Under the pieces are notes generated by a model, which was given only the letters and a program-made list of their open reading frames with translations, did no database searches and was not told where the DNA came from. From CAINVV01 sp038323575 (GTDB lineage Bacteria > Bacteroidota > Bacteroidia > Bacteroidales > Prolixibacteraceae), in the NCBI GenBank assembly GCA_038323575.1, contig JBBQHB010000017.1:8287-72286 (forward strand): 64,000 nucleotides of DNA. Direction: 5' to 3'. Each line of letters opens with the position of its first letter. The stretch's first letter is position 1. This document shows, one piece after another, positions 9,430 through 17,625 of this stretch. Position numbers and translations under genes: made by a program.

Positions 9430-9936
9430 TCAGTTAAATTCAAGATCCAGTTGATTGGTCCAATTCAGAATTCTGGCATCCGTAAATTTTGACTGATTCT
9501 CCTGATCCAGCAATAATCCGGTCAGTATATTCCCTTTTAATGCCTTTGATGACTCAAAATCATAACCTTCACTGGAAGTATAACCCACCATCATGGCTCC
9601 TCTTTGTTCAAAAAAATCGCGCAGGATTCCGACTGCATCGCAAAAGTTTTCCGGATAATTTTTCTGATCTCCCAAGCCATAAAGCGCAATTTTTTTCCCT
9701 TTCAAATCCAAAGATTCCAAAGCAGGTAATATTTCGTCCCAATAGTTAGGTAATTCACCATCGAACCATGTTGGCACACTCAGGATGAAATTATCAAACA
9801 ATAAAAATTCTTTCCCGCTGCAACTTTCTACGTTGAGTTTTTCTACTGAAAATTTAGTCAGTTGATCAGCAATCTTTGAGGCAATTTTAGCTGATTTCAC
9901 GGAGTTGAAACTATAAACAATAGCAATTTTCTTCAT
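9430..9936 (-). CDS. flavodoxin with an altered FMN phosphate loop
   Basis: A 168-residue long-chain flavodoxin, a cytosolic one-electron carrier that binds FMN. The second half is classical: VPTWFDGELPNYWDE, the loop GLGDQKNYPENFCDAVG and the long-chain insertion GYDFESSKAL, ending GLLLDQENQ and a C-terminal helix. The phosphate-binding loop near residues 8-14, normally T/S-x-T-G-x-T, here reads SFNSVKS and lacks the glycine. The gene begins 5 bp after the stop of the 2-oxoacid dehydrogenase E1 gene, so it is very likely co-transcribed with E2-E1. Redox partner is inferred only from that position. Confidence 0.88.
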   Translation of the reverse strand: MKKIAIVYSFNSVKSAKIASKIADQLTKFSVEKLNVESCSGKEFLLFDNFILSVPTWFDGELPNYWDEILPALESLDLKGKKIALYGLGDQKNYPENFCDAVGILRDFFEQRGAMMVGYTSSEGYDFESSKALKGNILTGLLLDQENQSKFTDARILNWTNQLDLEFN

Positions 9937-9941
9937 TCAGT

Positions 9942-12005
9942 TCAATATTTTAACAATGACAAGGCTGCTTCATAAATTTTATTGACATCGGGCAATATAG
10001 CTGCTTCCAGAATTCTGTTGAAGCCTACCGGGGTAAATTCAGACCCAAGCCTGCGAATGGGTGCGTCCAGAAATTCGAAGGCTTCTTCGCTTATAATTGA
10101 TGCCAGTTCTCCACCGAAACCGCCAAAAATTTTGTCTTCATGAACAATTAATACTTTTCCTGTCTTCTTCACAGAATTAAGGATGCATTCCTTGTCCAAT
10201 GGTATCAAAGATCTTAAATCAATTACCTCTACATCATAACCATCGCCCGATAGCTTTTCAGCTGCCTGCAAGGATAAATGGGTTGTATTTCCATAGGTTA
10301 TCAGGGTCATATCTGAACCATTGCGGCGAATCCGCGCTTTGCCGAAGGGAACTTCAAAATCGTCAGGAACCATGGCAGAAGCAGTAGGCGAATTATAAAG
10401 GGCCTTGGGTTCAAGAAAGAGTGTCGGACCTTCCGAACGCAACGATGTCCTGAGCAATCCTGCCGCATCGTCAGCAAAAGAAGGATACACAATACGGATA
10501 CCGGGAAAACAAACCAGTGAACCTTCAATAGTCTGGGAATGATAGAGACCGCCACCGATATATCCCCCTGAAGCCAGGCGAATAGTGACATTTGGGGCAA
10601 ACTGACCGTTCGTTCGCCAATACTCATGGGTCATTTCAACAAACTGTTCCATAGCCGGCCAAAAGTAGTCGGCAAATTCTGCACCTTCCACTACTATCCG
10701 GATCTTCTTGCTGAACCTCGACATGCCGTTTGCAGTACCGGTGATAAAATCCTCCGCAATCGGACCATTGAAAACACGCTGTCTTCCGAATTCTTTCTGA
10801 AGCCCTTTTGAAACATTGAATATTCCGCCCTTCTCTTTGTTCGCAATATCCTGTCCCCAGATAAATGTGTCAGGATTGAGTGTGAACTCAGCTTTTAATG
10901 TCTCATTGATAGCTTCTATCAATTTTTTCTTTGTTCCCTCATTATCAGGCTTCTGAATTCCGGCAGGATATTTTTCTGACTGATAAGCAGCTGCATAAAC
11001 AAAATTCCGGATACTCTCAGGAGTCGGATCCGGTGAGTGCAAGGCAAATTGATGGGCCAATTTTACCTCTTCCCTGGCTTTTTCATCAATTGCACTCAGC
11101 TCATCGGCAGTAAGACGCTCATACCTCAGGAGCAAGCGCTTGAATTTTGTCAGTGGATCATATTCCCGCACATAATTTAATTCCACCTCATTGCGGTATA
11201 AATCATGCCGGTCAGAATTGGAATGCGAATGGATACGGATGCAGTTGGCCTGAACAATACAGGGCTTTTGGTTCTCAACAACCCATTTTTTGGCTTCCAC
11301 CATGGCATTCATAGAATCAAACACATCTTTTCCGTTACAATGTATGATCCTTAAATTCTTGAATCCCAGGAAATTATTGGCTACTTTCCGGTTTGCGGTC
11401 TGATCTTTTTTGGGAACAGAAATTCCATAACCATTGTCCTGAATAACGAATATTACCGGCAACTCTTCTGTCGAAGCCCCGTTAATAGCCTCGTAAACAT
11501 ACCCTTCGCTCACAGAAGACTCACCCTGGGAACAAATCGCAACGCCTTTGCTTTTATAATACTTGATTGCACGTCCCACTCCCGCTGCATGAAGCGTGTG
11601 GTTTCCGGTACTGGATGAAACATTGTGTATATTCCAGGCAGGTTTTCCAAAATGATTTGACATGTGGCGTCCTCCTGAATTCACGTCATTGGCCTTGGAT
11701 ATTCCGTTCAGGATAATCTCTTCTGCAGTAAGACCTGCTGATAAATTAGTCAGAAGATCACGGTAATAAGGGAAAAGATGATCATTTTCTTTATTGAAGA
11801 TTTGTCCGATCGCAAGCTGGATACCATCATGACCTGCATAAGGAGCATGATAGGACCATCCGATGGCTTGTTTAAGGTAATTGGGCGCCTTTTCATCCAG
11901 CATTCTACCCAGAACCATCAAATGGTACCAATCTTGCAAGATAGATTTATCTGTTTGTAAGATAGAAAAATTTTTAGGAACAGGCAGGTCTTGTAAGTCG
12001 TTCAT
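9942..12005 (-). CDS. 2-oxoacid dehydrogenase E1, fused alpha and beta subunits
   Basis: A 687-residue thiamine-diphosphate enzyme that decarboxylates a 2-oxoacid and passes the acyl group to lipoyl-E2. Residues about 1-340 are the alpha part, with SGGRHMSNHF and a ThDP/Mg motif reading GESSVSEG...VIQDNGYGIS; the canonical GDG...NN positions are GES and DN. Residues about 360-687 are the beta part, with VFNGPIAEDFITGTANGMS and the C-terminal transketolase domain. Alpha-beta fusions of this kind are common in Bacteroidota. Substrate (branched-chain 2-oxoacid or pyruvate) cannot be decided from sequence. The gene lies between E2 (24 bp upstream) and flavodoxin. No E3 gene is in the window. Confidence 0.9.
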   Translation of the reverse strand: MNDLQDLPVPKNFSILQTDKSILQDWYHLMVLGRMLDEKAPNYLKQAIGWSYHAPYAGHDGIQLAIGQIFNKENDHLFPYYRDLLTNLSAGLTAEEIILNGISKANDVNSGGRHMSNHFGKPAWNIHNVSSSTGNHTLHAAGVGRAIKYYKSKGVAICSQGESSVSEGYVYEAINGASTEELPVIFVIQDNGYGISVPKKDQTANRKVANNFLGFKNLRIIHCNGKDVFDSMNAMVEAKKWVVENQKPCIVQANCIRIHSHSNSDRHDLYRNEVELNYVREYDPLTKFKRLLLRYERLTADELSAIDEKAREEVKLAHQFALHSPDPTPESIRNFVYAAAYQSEKYPAGIQKPDNEGTKKKLIEAINETLKAEFTLNPDTFIWGQDIANKEKGGIFNVSKGLQKEFGRQRVFNGPIAEDFITGTANGMSRFSKKIRIVVEGAEFADYFWPAMEQFVEMTHEYWRTNGQFAPNVTIRLASGGYIGGGLYHSQTIEGSLVCFPGIRIVYPSFADDAAGLLRTSLRSEGPTLFLEPKALYNSPTASAMVPDDFEVPFGKARIRRNGSDMTLITYGNTTHLSLQAAEKLSGDGYDVEVIDLRSLIPLDKECILNSVKKTGKVLIVHEDKIFGGFGGELASIISEEAFEFLDAPIRRLGSEFTPVGFNRILEAAILPDVNKIYEAALSLLKY

Positions 12006-12029
12006 ATATATAAAAATAGCTTGTTTTAT

Positions 12030-13340
12030 TTAAATTATTCGTTTCGGGTCGAAGGCTTCAATCAGGTCGGCAATCCGCCGCAAAAACTTACCTCCGATCA
12101 TACCGTCTACGACCCTGTGATCGTAAGAAAGTGAGAGAAATACCTTGTGTCTGACCACGATCGCATCGCCTGTAATAGTTTCAATTACTGCAGGCTTCTT
12201 TTCAATGGTACCGATAGCAAGAATCGCAACCTGCGGCTGATTGATAATAGGAGTTCCCATGGAATTTCCAAAAGAACCAAAATTGGTAATGGTGAAAGTT
12301 CCTCCCTGAAGCTGGTCAGGATTAAGCTTCTCACTCCTTCCTGCCTCAGCAAATTGATTGATCTCTTTGGTCAATCCCAATAGATTTTTGGTATCAGCAT
12401 CCCTGATTACGGGCACCATCAGATTTCCACTGTTTGTAGCTACCGCGATCCCGACATTGATTCTTTTCCTGAGGATGATACGGTCTCCGTCAATGGAACT
12501 ATTGATCATACTGTATTCGGTAAGCGCTTTGGCTACTGCCTCTGTAAAGAATGGCAGAAAGGTGAGCTTTTCACCATATTTGGACATGAATTCATCCTTG
12601 TACCGGTTGCGCCAGATGACCATTTCAGTCGCATCCGCCTCTACGAAGGAGGTTACATGCGGTGCTGTCTGCATTGACATGACCATATGGGCAGCTATCA
12701 GTTTTCTCACACGGTCCATCTCTATAATCGTATCCTCAGCGCCTACGGAAACAGAGACTTTTGGCTTTTGAACCGTCTCTCCAGGCATGGATTTTGGTTC
12801 GCCGGAAGGAGCTGGATGTTGCGAAGATACCTTTGATATATTCAACCGGCGATCTTCGATATACCTGATCAGATCCGTCTTTTGTATTCTGCCTCCAATA
12901 CCACTTCCTTCAACATTTTCGAGTTCATCCAACAGGATACCTTCTTTTTTAGCAATATTTTTTACCAGTGGTGAATAGAAACGGCTGGAAACTGTCTTTT
13001 CCCGCACAGTTAACGGTTCTTCGACCTTTGAAATGGTTCCGGTGGATTCCGCGGGTTTAATTTCGAGCTTATCTGAAGGGGAAAGTTCGACGATTTTTCC
13101 TTCCAAATCAATGATCATGGCAACTTTTCCGACAGCCATAATATCATCAGTCTTACAAATGATCGCTTTGACTGTCCCGGAAACGGGAGATGGGATTTCT
13201 GAATCTACTTTGTCCGTAGCTACTTCAAAAAGAGGATCATCTTCTGACACGGTATCTCCAACCTTCACGAATACCTTTGTAATTGTAGCTTCCTGAATAC
13301 TTTCACCCAATTTGGGGATTAAAACCTCAAATTCCGACAT
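12030..13340 (-). CDS. dihydrolipoamide acyltransferase (2-oxoacid dehydrogenase E2)
   Basis: A 436-residue core enzyme that transfers the acyl group from lipoyl-lysine to CoA. The domains in order are: one lipoyl domain with the lipoylated lysine at Lys44 in EVATDKVDSE; a Pro/Ser-rich linker; a peripheral-subunit-binding domain (about 120-165) ending GSGIGGRIQKTDLIRYI; and a catalytic domain (about 205-436) with the active-site motif YDHRVVDG at His408/Asp412. It is the first gene of the E2-E1-flavodoxin operon. Only one lipoyl domain is present, as is usual for branched-chain and 2-oxoglutarate enzymes. The substrate remains open. Confidence 0.92.
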   Translation of the reverse strand: MSEFEVLIPKLGESIQEATITKVFVKVGDTVSEDDPLFEVATDKVDSEIPSPVSGTVKAIICKTDDIMAVGKVAMIIDLEGKIVELSPSDKLEIKPAESTGTISKVEEPLTVREKTVSSRFYSPLVKNIAKKEGILLDELENVEGSGIGGRIQKTDLIRYIEDRRLNISKVSSQHPAPSGEPKSMPGETVQKPKVSVSVGAEDTIIEMDRVRKLIAAHMVMSMQTAPHVTSFVEADATEMVIWRNRYKDEFMSKYGEKLTFLPFFTEAVAKALTEYSMINSSIDGDRIILRKRINVGIAVATNSGNLMVPVIRDADTKNLLGLTKEINQFAEAGRSEKLNPDQLQGGTFTITNFGSFGNSMGTPIINQPQVAILAIGTIEKKPAVIETITGDAIVVRHKVFLSLSYDHRVVDGMIGGKFLRRIADLIEAFDPKRII

Positions 13341-13459
13341 ATGTATTATATTTTAACAACTATGAATGCAGCGGCTGTAAACACACTTCGGTTTGATATA
13401 CGAAATAACCGGAAGAAGGTAACAATACAGTAATATTAAGAAAAATTTCGCGGAATTAT

Positions 13460-14749
13460 TCACCTTGGGAAGAAATCGAACAAATTATAATCTGGCCATT
13501 TGACGATTTTTTTTAAGGTACCTGACATCACCCGGTCCATTTCGATGGCCAGGTGAGGCCCTTTGTAATTGCTTGTATTAGTAATTAGGACCCATGATAT
13601 CCCGTTCGGTTCTCTCTTTACAAGCGCCGAAGAACCCGGAAGTGTACCTGTCCTCCACCATTCGCCGTTTTCGTTGGTACTTCGCCATCCCAAGGGATCC
13701 AGGCCATTCTCATCAACACGTGTCATCGCATCGATACTTTGCTGAGAAATTATATCTTTTACCCGATTATCACCGTCAATCACGATCATAAGCTTCATTA
13801 AATCAACCGGTGAAGCAATCCAACCCCCTGCAGAGCCCAACAAGGTCATATTCGTGCTGCCGTATATTTTGGGTACCATCCTGCCACTGCCGTCAAATGC
13901 CTCGACAGGCTGGGCATCCTCCGGCTGGTAGTACCTGACTTCGTCAAGCACTTTTTCCTGCTCAAAACTGCCCCCTAACTGCATATCAAAAATATGGGCA
14001 GGTTTCAGCACGTTCTCTTTTACAAATTTCTCATAACTGGTTTTAGTTACTGCCGCAATTACTTCGCCTAAAATCATGTAACCAAGGTTGGAGTATGCAC
14101 TTGAAGATCCCGGTTCAAAATGGAGTCTTTTTGAGGTAACAAATTTCAGATAAGAGCCAATATTGACGGGTAACGGGTCGCCGGTCTGTTCGGAAACAAT
14201 TCTGGGAAGGAAGGCTAGATCTCCGTATCTTTGTGTCCATCCGCCGGAGTGATTTAAAAGGTTCCGTACAGTAATGTTTTCCAGTCTGTTATCCTTTATC
14301 TGCAGGTATTTTTTATTGTTGAGAATCCCATATTTTCCGAACACCTTACTATCCAGCTTGATTTTTCCACTCTCAACCAATCTCATGATGGCTATTGCAG
14401 TCACCAATTTAGATACACTGGCAATTCTGAAGAGTTGTTCCGGTGCAGCAGGGATCTTTGCATCAACATCAGCATATCCGTATCCTTTGGCGAAAATCAG
14501 TTTCTCATCTTTCACGATTGCAACAACCAATCCTTTGAGCAAGTTCTGTTCACGGAATCTGTTAAAGCTTTTATCCAGTAAATCAGTATTTTCAGATTCA
14601 ACAATCTTCTTAATTATCAGGTTGTTAATTCTCTGATTCTCGAGAAATGCAACACCGTTCTTAACTTTCAGAATACGGGAAACATAAAAAGAAGGAATAA
14701 GGCACAACACCAAAGTAACAAAAGTAAACTTAAGAAGTGATCGAAACAT
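13460..14749 (-). CDS. serine hydrolase of the class C beta-lactamase / penicillin-binding family
   Basis: A 429-residue protein with an N-terminal hydrophobic segment (about 5-23) consistent with export or membrane anchoring. The catalytic motif SxxK is S111-V-S-K114 in FRIASVSKLVTA; the second motif is YSN in SSAYSNLGYMILGE; a C-terminal WRTGTLPGSS segment corresponds to the KTG-like strand. Members act as esterases, DD-peptidases or D-aminopeptidases, and only some are true beta-lactamases; I cannot assign a substrate. It follows pyrD by 54 bp on the same strand. A TTACATTTGT-type site sits just upstream of its start. Confidence 0.88.
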   Translation of the reverse strand: MFRSLLKFTFVTLVLCLIPSFYVSRILKVKNGVAFLENQRINNLIIKKIVESENTDLLDKSFNRFREQNLLKGLVVAIVKDEKLIFAKGYGYADVDAKIPAAPEQLFRIASVSKLVTAIAIMRLVESGKIKLDSKVFGKYGILNNKKYLQIKDNRLENITVRNLLNHSGGWTQRYGDLAFLPRIVSEQTGDPLPVNIGSYLKFVTSKRLHFEPGSSSAYSNLGYMILGEVIAAVTKTSYEKFVKENVLKPAHIFDMQLGGSFEQEKVLDEVRYYQPEDAQPVEAFDGSGRMVPKIYGSTNMTLLGSAGGWIASPVDLMKLMIVIDGDNRVKDIISQQSIDAMTRVDENGLDPLGWRSTNENGEWWRTGTLPGSSALVKREPNGISWVLITNTSNYKGPHLAIEMDRVMSGTLKKIVKWPDYNLFDFFPR

Positions 14750-14760
14750 ACAGTTGTTAT

Positions 14761-14773
14761 TTACATTTGTTAA
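14761..14773. promoter_or_regulatory. putative operator, ATTACATTTGT family, upstream of serine hydrolase
   Basis: Reads TTACATTTGTTAA, sharing ten bases with the 11-mer that recurs around the XRE regulator. It begins 11 bp upstream of the hydrolase start codon, where a bound protein would block transcription or translation. Confidence 0.4.
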
Positions 14774-14803
14774 CGCAAGTTAATAACCTTCCCATGGCAA
14801 ATA

Positions 14804-15715
14804 TTACATTTGTAAACACCCGATAATGTCTTTGATGGATTTATATTTGTGTCTTTCCAGGTAACTGTCAATGCCCGAAATAATATGTTGTGAAGCCAAA
14901 GGATCAATGAAATTTGCCGTGCCAACCTGTATGGCCGAGGCACCGGCAAGAAAAAATTCAATGGCATCCGTTGCATTCATAATTCCACCTATTCCTACCA
15001 CCGGTACTTTTACAGCATTGGCAACCTGCCATACCATCCGGAGTGCAATTGGCTTAATGGCTGGTCCTGATAATCCACCTGTGACAGTGGATAATACCGG
15101 CTTTCTGGTCTCTGCATTGATAGCCATTGCTAATATTGTGTTTATCAATGAAATACTGTCTGCCCCACTCGCTTCAACAACGCTTGCAATTTCAGCAATA
15201 TCTGTTACGTTGGGTGAAAGTTTGACCATCAGGTGTTTACTGTATACTTTCCTGACAGCCCGGACTACCGCTTCAGCTGCAGGACATGTTGTTCCGAAAG
15301 CCATTCCGCCCTCTTTGACGTTGGGACAGGAAATGTTTAATTCAATACCTGTGATGTGCTCCCAATCATTGATCTGCTCTGCACAGGAAATGTACTCTTC
15401 AACCGTTGACCCGGAAACATTGACCAATATGTTTGTCTGGTACCGCAGAAGTTTGGGATAGATATGTTCCCTGAAATATTTCACACCGCCATTTTGCAGT
15501 CCGACAGCATTCAACATTCCCGAAGGTGTCTCGGCCATTCTGGGATAGGCATTCCCCTGACGGGCATGTAATGTGGTTCCCTTAACTACTATGCCGCCAA
15601 GGGTATCTACATCAAAAAAATCATCAAATTCCGTACCGTAACCAAATGTTCCGGATGCAGTTAAAACAGGATTTTTAAGTCTGAGACCGGCGATATCTAA
15701 GCTTAATTCTGCCAT
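14804..15715 (-). CDS. pyrD: dihydroorotate dehydrogenase B, catalytic subunit
   Basis: A 303-residue class 1B enzyme of pyrimidine synthesis, oxidising dihydroorotate to orotate with FMN. Visible features are LTASGTFGYGTEF near the N-terminus, the orotate-site NAVGLQNGG, the catalytic cysteine Cys130 in LNISCPNVKEGG (cysteine rather than serine marks class 1) and the FMN phosphate loop VGIGGIMNATDAIEFFLAGA. The gene overlaps the end of pyrK by 13 bp, so translation is probably coupled and the two products form the heterotetramer that uses NAD. The stop codon lies inside a copy of the ATTACATTTGT motif. Confidence 0.95.
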   Translation of the reverse strand: MAELSLDIAGLRLKNPVLTASGTFGYGTEFDDFFDVDTLGGIVVKGTTLHARQGNAYPRMAETPSGMLNAVGLQNGGVKYFREHIYPKLLRYQTNILVNVSGSTVEEYISCAEQINDWEHITGIELNISCPNVKEGGMAFGTTCPAAEAVVRAVRKVYSKHLMVKLSPNVTDIAEIASVVEASGADSISLINTILAMAINAETRKPVLSTVTGGLSGPAIKPIALRMVWQVANAVKVPVVGIGGIMNATDAIEFFLAGASAIQVGTANFIDPLASQHIISGIDSYLERHKYKSIKDIIGCLQM

Positions 15716-16491
15716 TTTAATTTTTTTATATCAAAAACTGGTCCTTCTGTACAAACACACTTGTGTCCGCCTGTTGTTTCCGTCACACAGCACAAGCAGA
15801 CTCCGTATCCGCATGCCATCGTATTCTCCAATGAGACTTCACAGGCTACATTGCTTAGGACGGCAAGCCTGGCGACAGCTTTCATCATTGGCTCCGGACC
15901 GCAGCAATAAACCATGTCGTAGCTGGAGAAGTTTTCCCCGAAAACGGGATGGGCTGAAACAAATCCTTTGGTGCCCATCGTTCCATCCTCAGTGGTTGTA
16001 TGTACAAGCCCATACCTGGCAAAAACATCCAATTCAACCAGATCATCAGCACTTTTGGCACCAATAAGTATTTCAGCCTGGTGACCTGCTTCGTGCAATT
16101 TGCTTGCTAACAACATTAAAGAGGCAAGTCCGACACCTCCTCCAACAAGTAGTACTTTTGATTTTATCTTAGGAATTGTATATCCTTTACCCAGCGGGAA
16201 GATTACACTCAAAGATTCTCCTACTGTGCTCCTGGATAAGCACCTTGTTCCTTCGCCTATTCCTTTAATTAAAAAAGAAACTGTATTACATTTGTAATTC
16301 ACCTGGTATATAGAGAAAGGTCGTCTCAGAAATATATTTTGGGATTTATCAACCAGAATATTGCCAAACTGTCCGGGGATAATTCCCTCCAAAGGAACAT
16401 CAGACTTTAATTCAAGGAGTGCATGATCTTTATTTAACTGACAGTTGGAAATAATCGATAAGTTTTGCACTGTTTTTTTCATTTGTAACAT
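15703..16491 (-). CDS. pyrK: dihydroorotate dehydrogenase B, electron-transfer subunit
   Basis: A 262-residue FAD and [2Fe-2S] protein that passes electrons from PyrD to NAD. It has a ferredoxin-reductase-like fold: an FAD-binding barrel with RRPFSIY (residues 57-63), an NAD-binding LLVGGGVGLASL segment (114-125) and a C-terminal cluster site C227-x4-C232-x2-C235-x11-C247. Two starts are possible, ATG at 16491 and ATG at 16482 (three residues shorter). The shorter one begins MKKTVQNLS and is equally plausible. It is first in the pyrK-pyrD pair and has a -7 element at 16572. A perfect ATTACATTTGT copy lies inside the gene at 16285. Confidence 0.93.
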   Translation of the reverse strand: MLQMKKTVQNLSIISNCQLNKDHALLELKSDVPLEGIIPGQFGNILVDKSQNIFLRRPFSIYQVNYKCNTVSFLIKGIGEGTRCLSRSTVGESLSVIFPLGKGYTIPKIKSKVLLVGGGVGLASLMLLASKLHEAGHQAEILIGAKSADDLVELDVFARYGLVHTTTEDGTMGTKGFVSAHPVFGENFSSYDMVYCCGPEPMMKAVARLAVLSNVACEVSLENTMACGYGVCLCCVTETTGGHKCVCTEGPVFDIKKLKWQN

Positions 16492-16571
16492 CTTAATTTA
16501 CTCAGGATAAGCAAAATGGCCTCTGATTATCAACAGTAAACAGGCCGGTAAGCTACCCTGAAAATGATGCA

Positions 16572-16579
16572 CAAATATA
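16572..16579 (-). promoter_or_regulatory. -7 promoter element for pyrK-pyrD
   Basis: On the minus strand it reads TATATTTG, a perfect TAnnTTTG match, about 80 bp upstream of pyrK and just after the stop of the XRE regulator gene. It implies that pyrKD can be transcribed separately from the regulator. Confidence 0.5.
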
Positions 16580-16590
16580 GCCAAATTGGG

Positions 16591-17169
16591 TTAAGAAGGC
16601 CGGTAAATCCTGAAAGTTTTGTCTTTGAAAAAGAAGAGAACCTGTTCAATCTCCTTTTCATCCTGAAATACAGTCCCTAAAGGCGAAACCGGATTAGTTA
16701 CATGTCTTTCTTTAATGGACTCTTCGGGATTGACAGTAACCTGAAATTCTTTCGGCTTTTCTACCTTGCTGCCGGTTGATTTCTGATCCTCCGATACATG
16801 GCTTTCGTCAACGGCAGCAGACAAATCTTTTGCTGATTCGGAAGCAGACAGGGAAACATATTCAGCAGGATTATCATCCTGTAAAGTGATACCCGGATCT
16901 TTGCCGGCACCAGGCAGAACTTGCGGCGAAACAAGCGGAATCTCTTTTAACTCTTGTGACCCTTCGTTCATCATCCCGTCTCCAATCATCAGCCACCGCG
17001 AATTAACCAAAGGATATGCCTGAAGCATCTTCTGGATAAAGGAGGCACTCGGATAATTTCTTCCGTTTAAAATATGAGACATACTGGATCTTTGCACTCC
17101 AATTTTATCAGCAAATTCAGCCGGGGATATTTTTTCTGATTCCAGGAACTGTAAAATGCGGTCTTTCAT
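16591..17169 (-). CDS. XRE-type helix-turn-helix regulator
   Basis: A 192-residue protein. Residues about 1-65 are a Cro/C1-type DNA-binding domain (SPAEFADKIGVQRSSMSHIL, then NGRNYPS), with start at the only sensible ATG. The next ~80 residues are polar and of low complexity, with no recognisable peptidase (S24) or ligand domain. The last ~20 residues (VLFFFKDKTFRIYRP) resemble the conserved tail of many Bacteroidota regulators of this type. No target is known. Three perfect ACAAATGTAAT/ATTACATTTGT sites lie within 260 bp upstream, one covering its own -7 element, which suggests autoregulation. It sits 99 bp upstream of pyrK on the same strand. Confidence 0.85.
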   Translation of the reverse strand: MKDRILQFLESEKISPAEFADKIGVQRSSMSHILNGRNYPSASFIQKMLQAYPLVNSRWLMIGDGMMNEGSQELKEIPLVSPQVLPGAGKDPGITLQDDNPAEYVSLSASESAKDLSAAVDESHVSEDQKSTGSKVEKPKEFQVTVNPEESIKERHVTNPVSPLGTVFQDEKEIEQVLFFFKDKTFRIYRPS

Positions 17170-17625
17170 TCTTCAATCTTAATGTTTTACACAAATGTAA
17201 TAAAAATGTTTACATTTCACAATAACAATTTGATTACATTTGTTGGAGTGTTTAAAGTCTAATAAATTACATATGTTACTCAAGATATTTACATGATATA
17301 TATTAATGAATTTATACCTAAACAAATAAATCACATAAATTCAATAAATCACTGGTTATTAATAGTATAATTACAGCAAACTGACTTGAATCCGGTTATT
17401 TCACTAACTAATTAACAAATGTAATTTATTATTTTTATCTGTTTGTTTAGCAAATACCTGTAATTGACTGGTTTTAACTACACTAAATAATGAAAATACG
17501 GCATTTAAAGCATCGTAAAATCAACTTTATATTGGTAAACATAAGTGAATTCAGGAGAAAGCAGGACATTCACTGACTGATAATTTCAGCAGACGGATTA
17601 TAAGCTCCTGAGAATTGGTTCCTGA
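17170..17625. other. 456 bp AT-rich intergenic region with repeated operator-like motif
   Basis: There is no coding sequence. It holds the regulator's promoter and three perfect copies of the 11-mer: ACAAATGTAAT at 17191-17201, its inverted copy ATTACATTTGT at 17233-17243, and ACAAATGTAAT at 17415-17425. Variants occur near 17209 (TTTACATTTCA) and 17267 (TTACATATGTTA). The copy at 17233 also forms a plus-strand TACATTTG -7-like element, with no gene downstream of it on that strand. Confidence 0.7.
17192..17222 (-). promoter_or_regulatory. promoter of the XRE regulator, overlapped by a putative operator
   Basis: On the minus strand a TTG (17220-17222) and TACATTTG (17192-17199) are separated by 20 bp, the normal Bacteroidota -33/-7 spacing. 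The -7 element lies inside the 11-mer at 17191-17201. Confidence 0.6.

Noticed and set aside
13460..14749. True beta-lactamase resistance gene
   Set aside because: The SxxK and YxN motifs define a broad hydrolase family; nothing distinguishes this protein as a beta-lactamase, and the same holds for the one at 43965.
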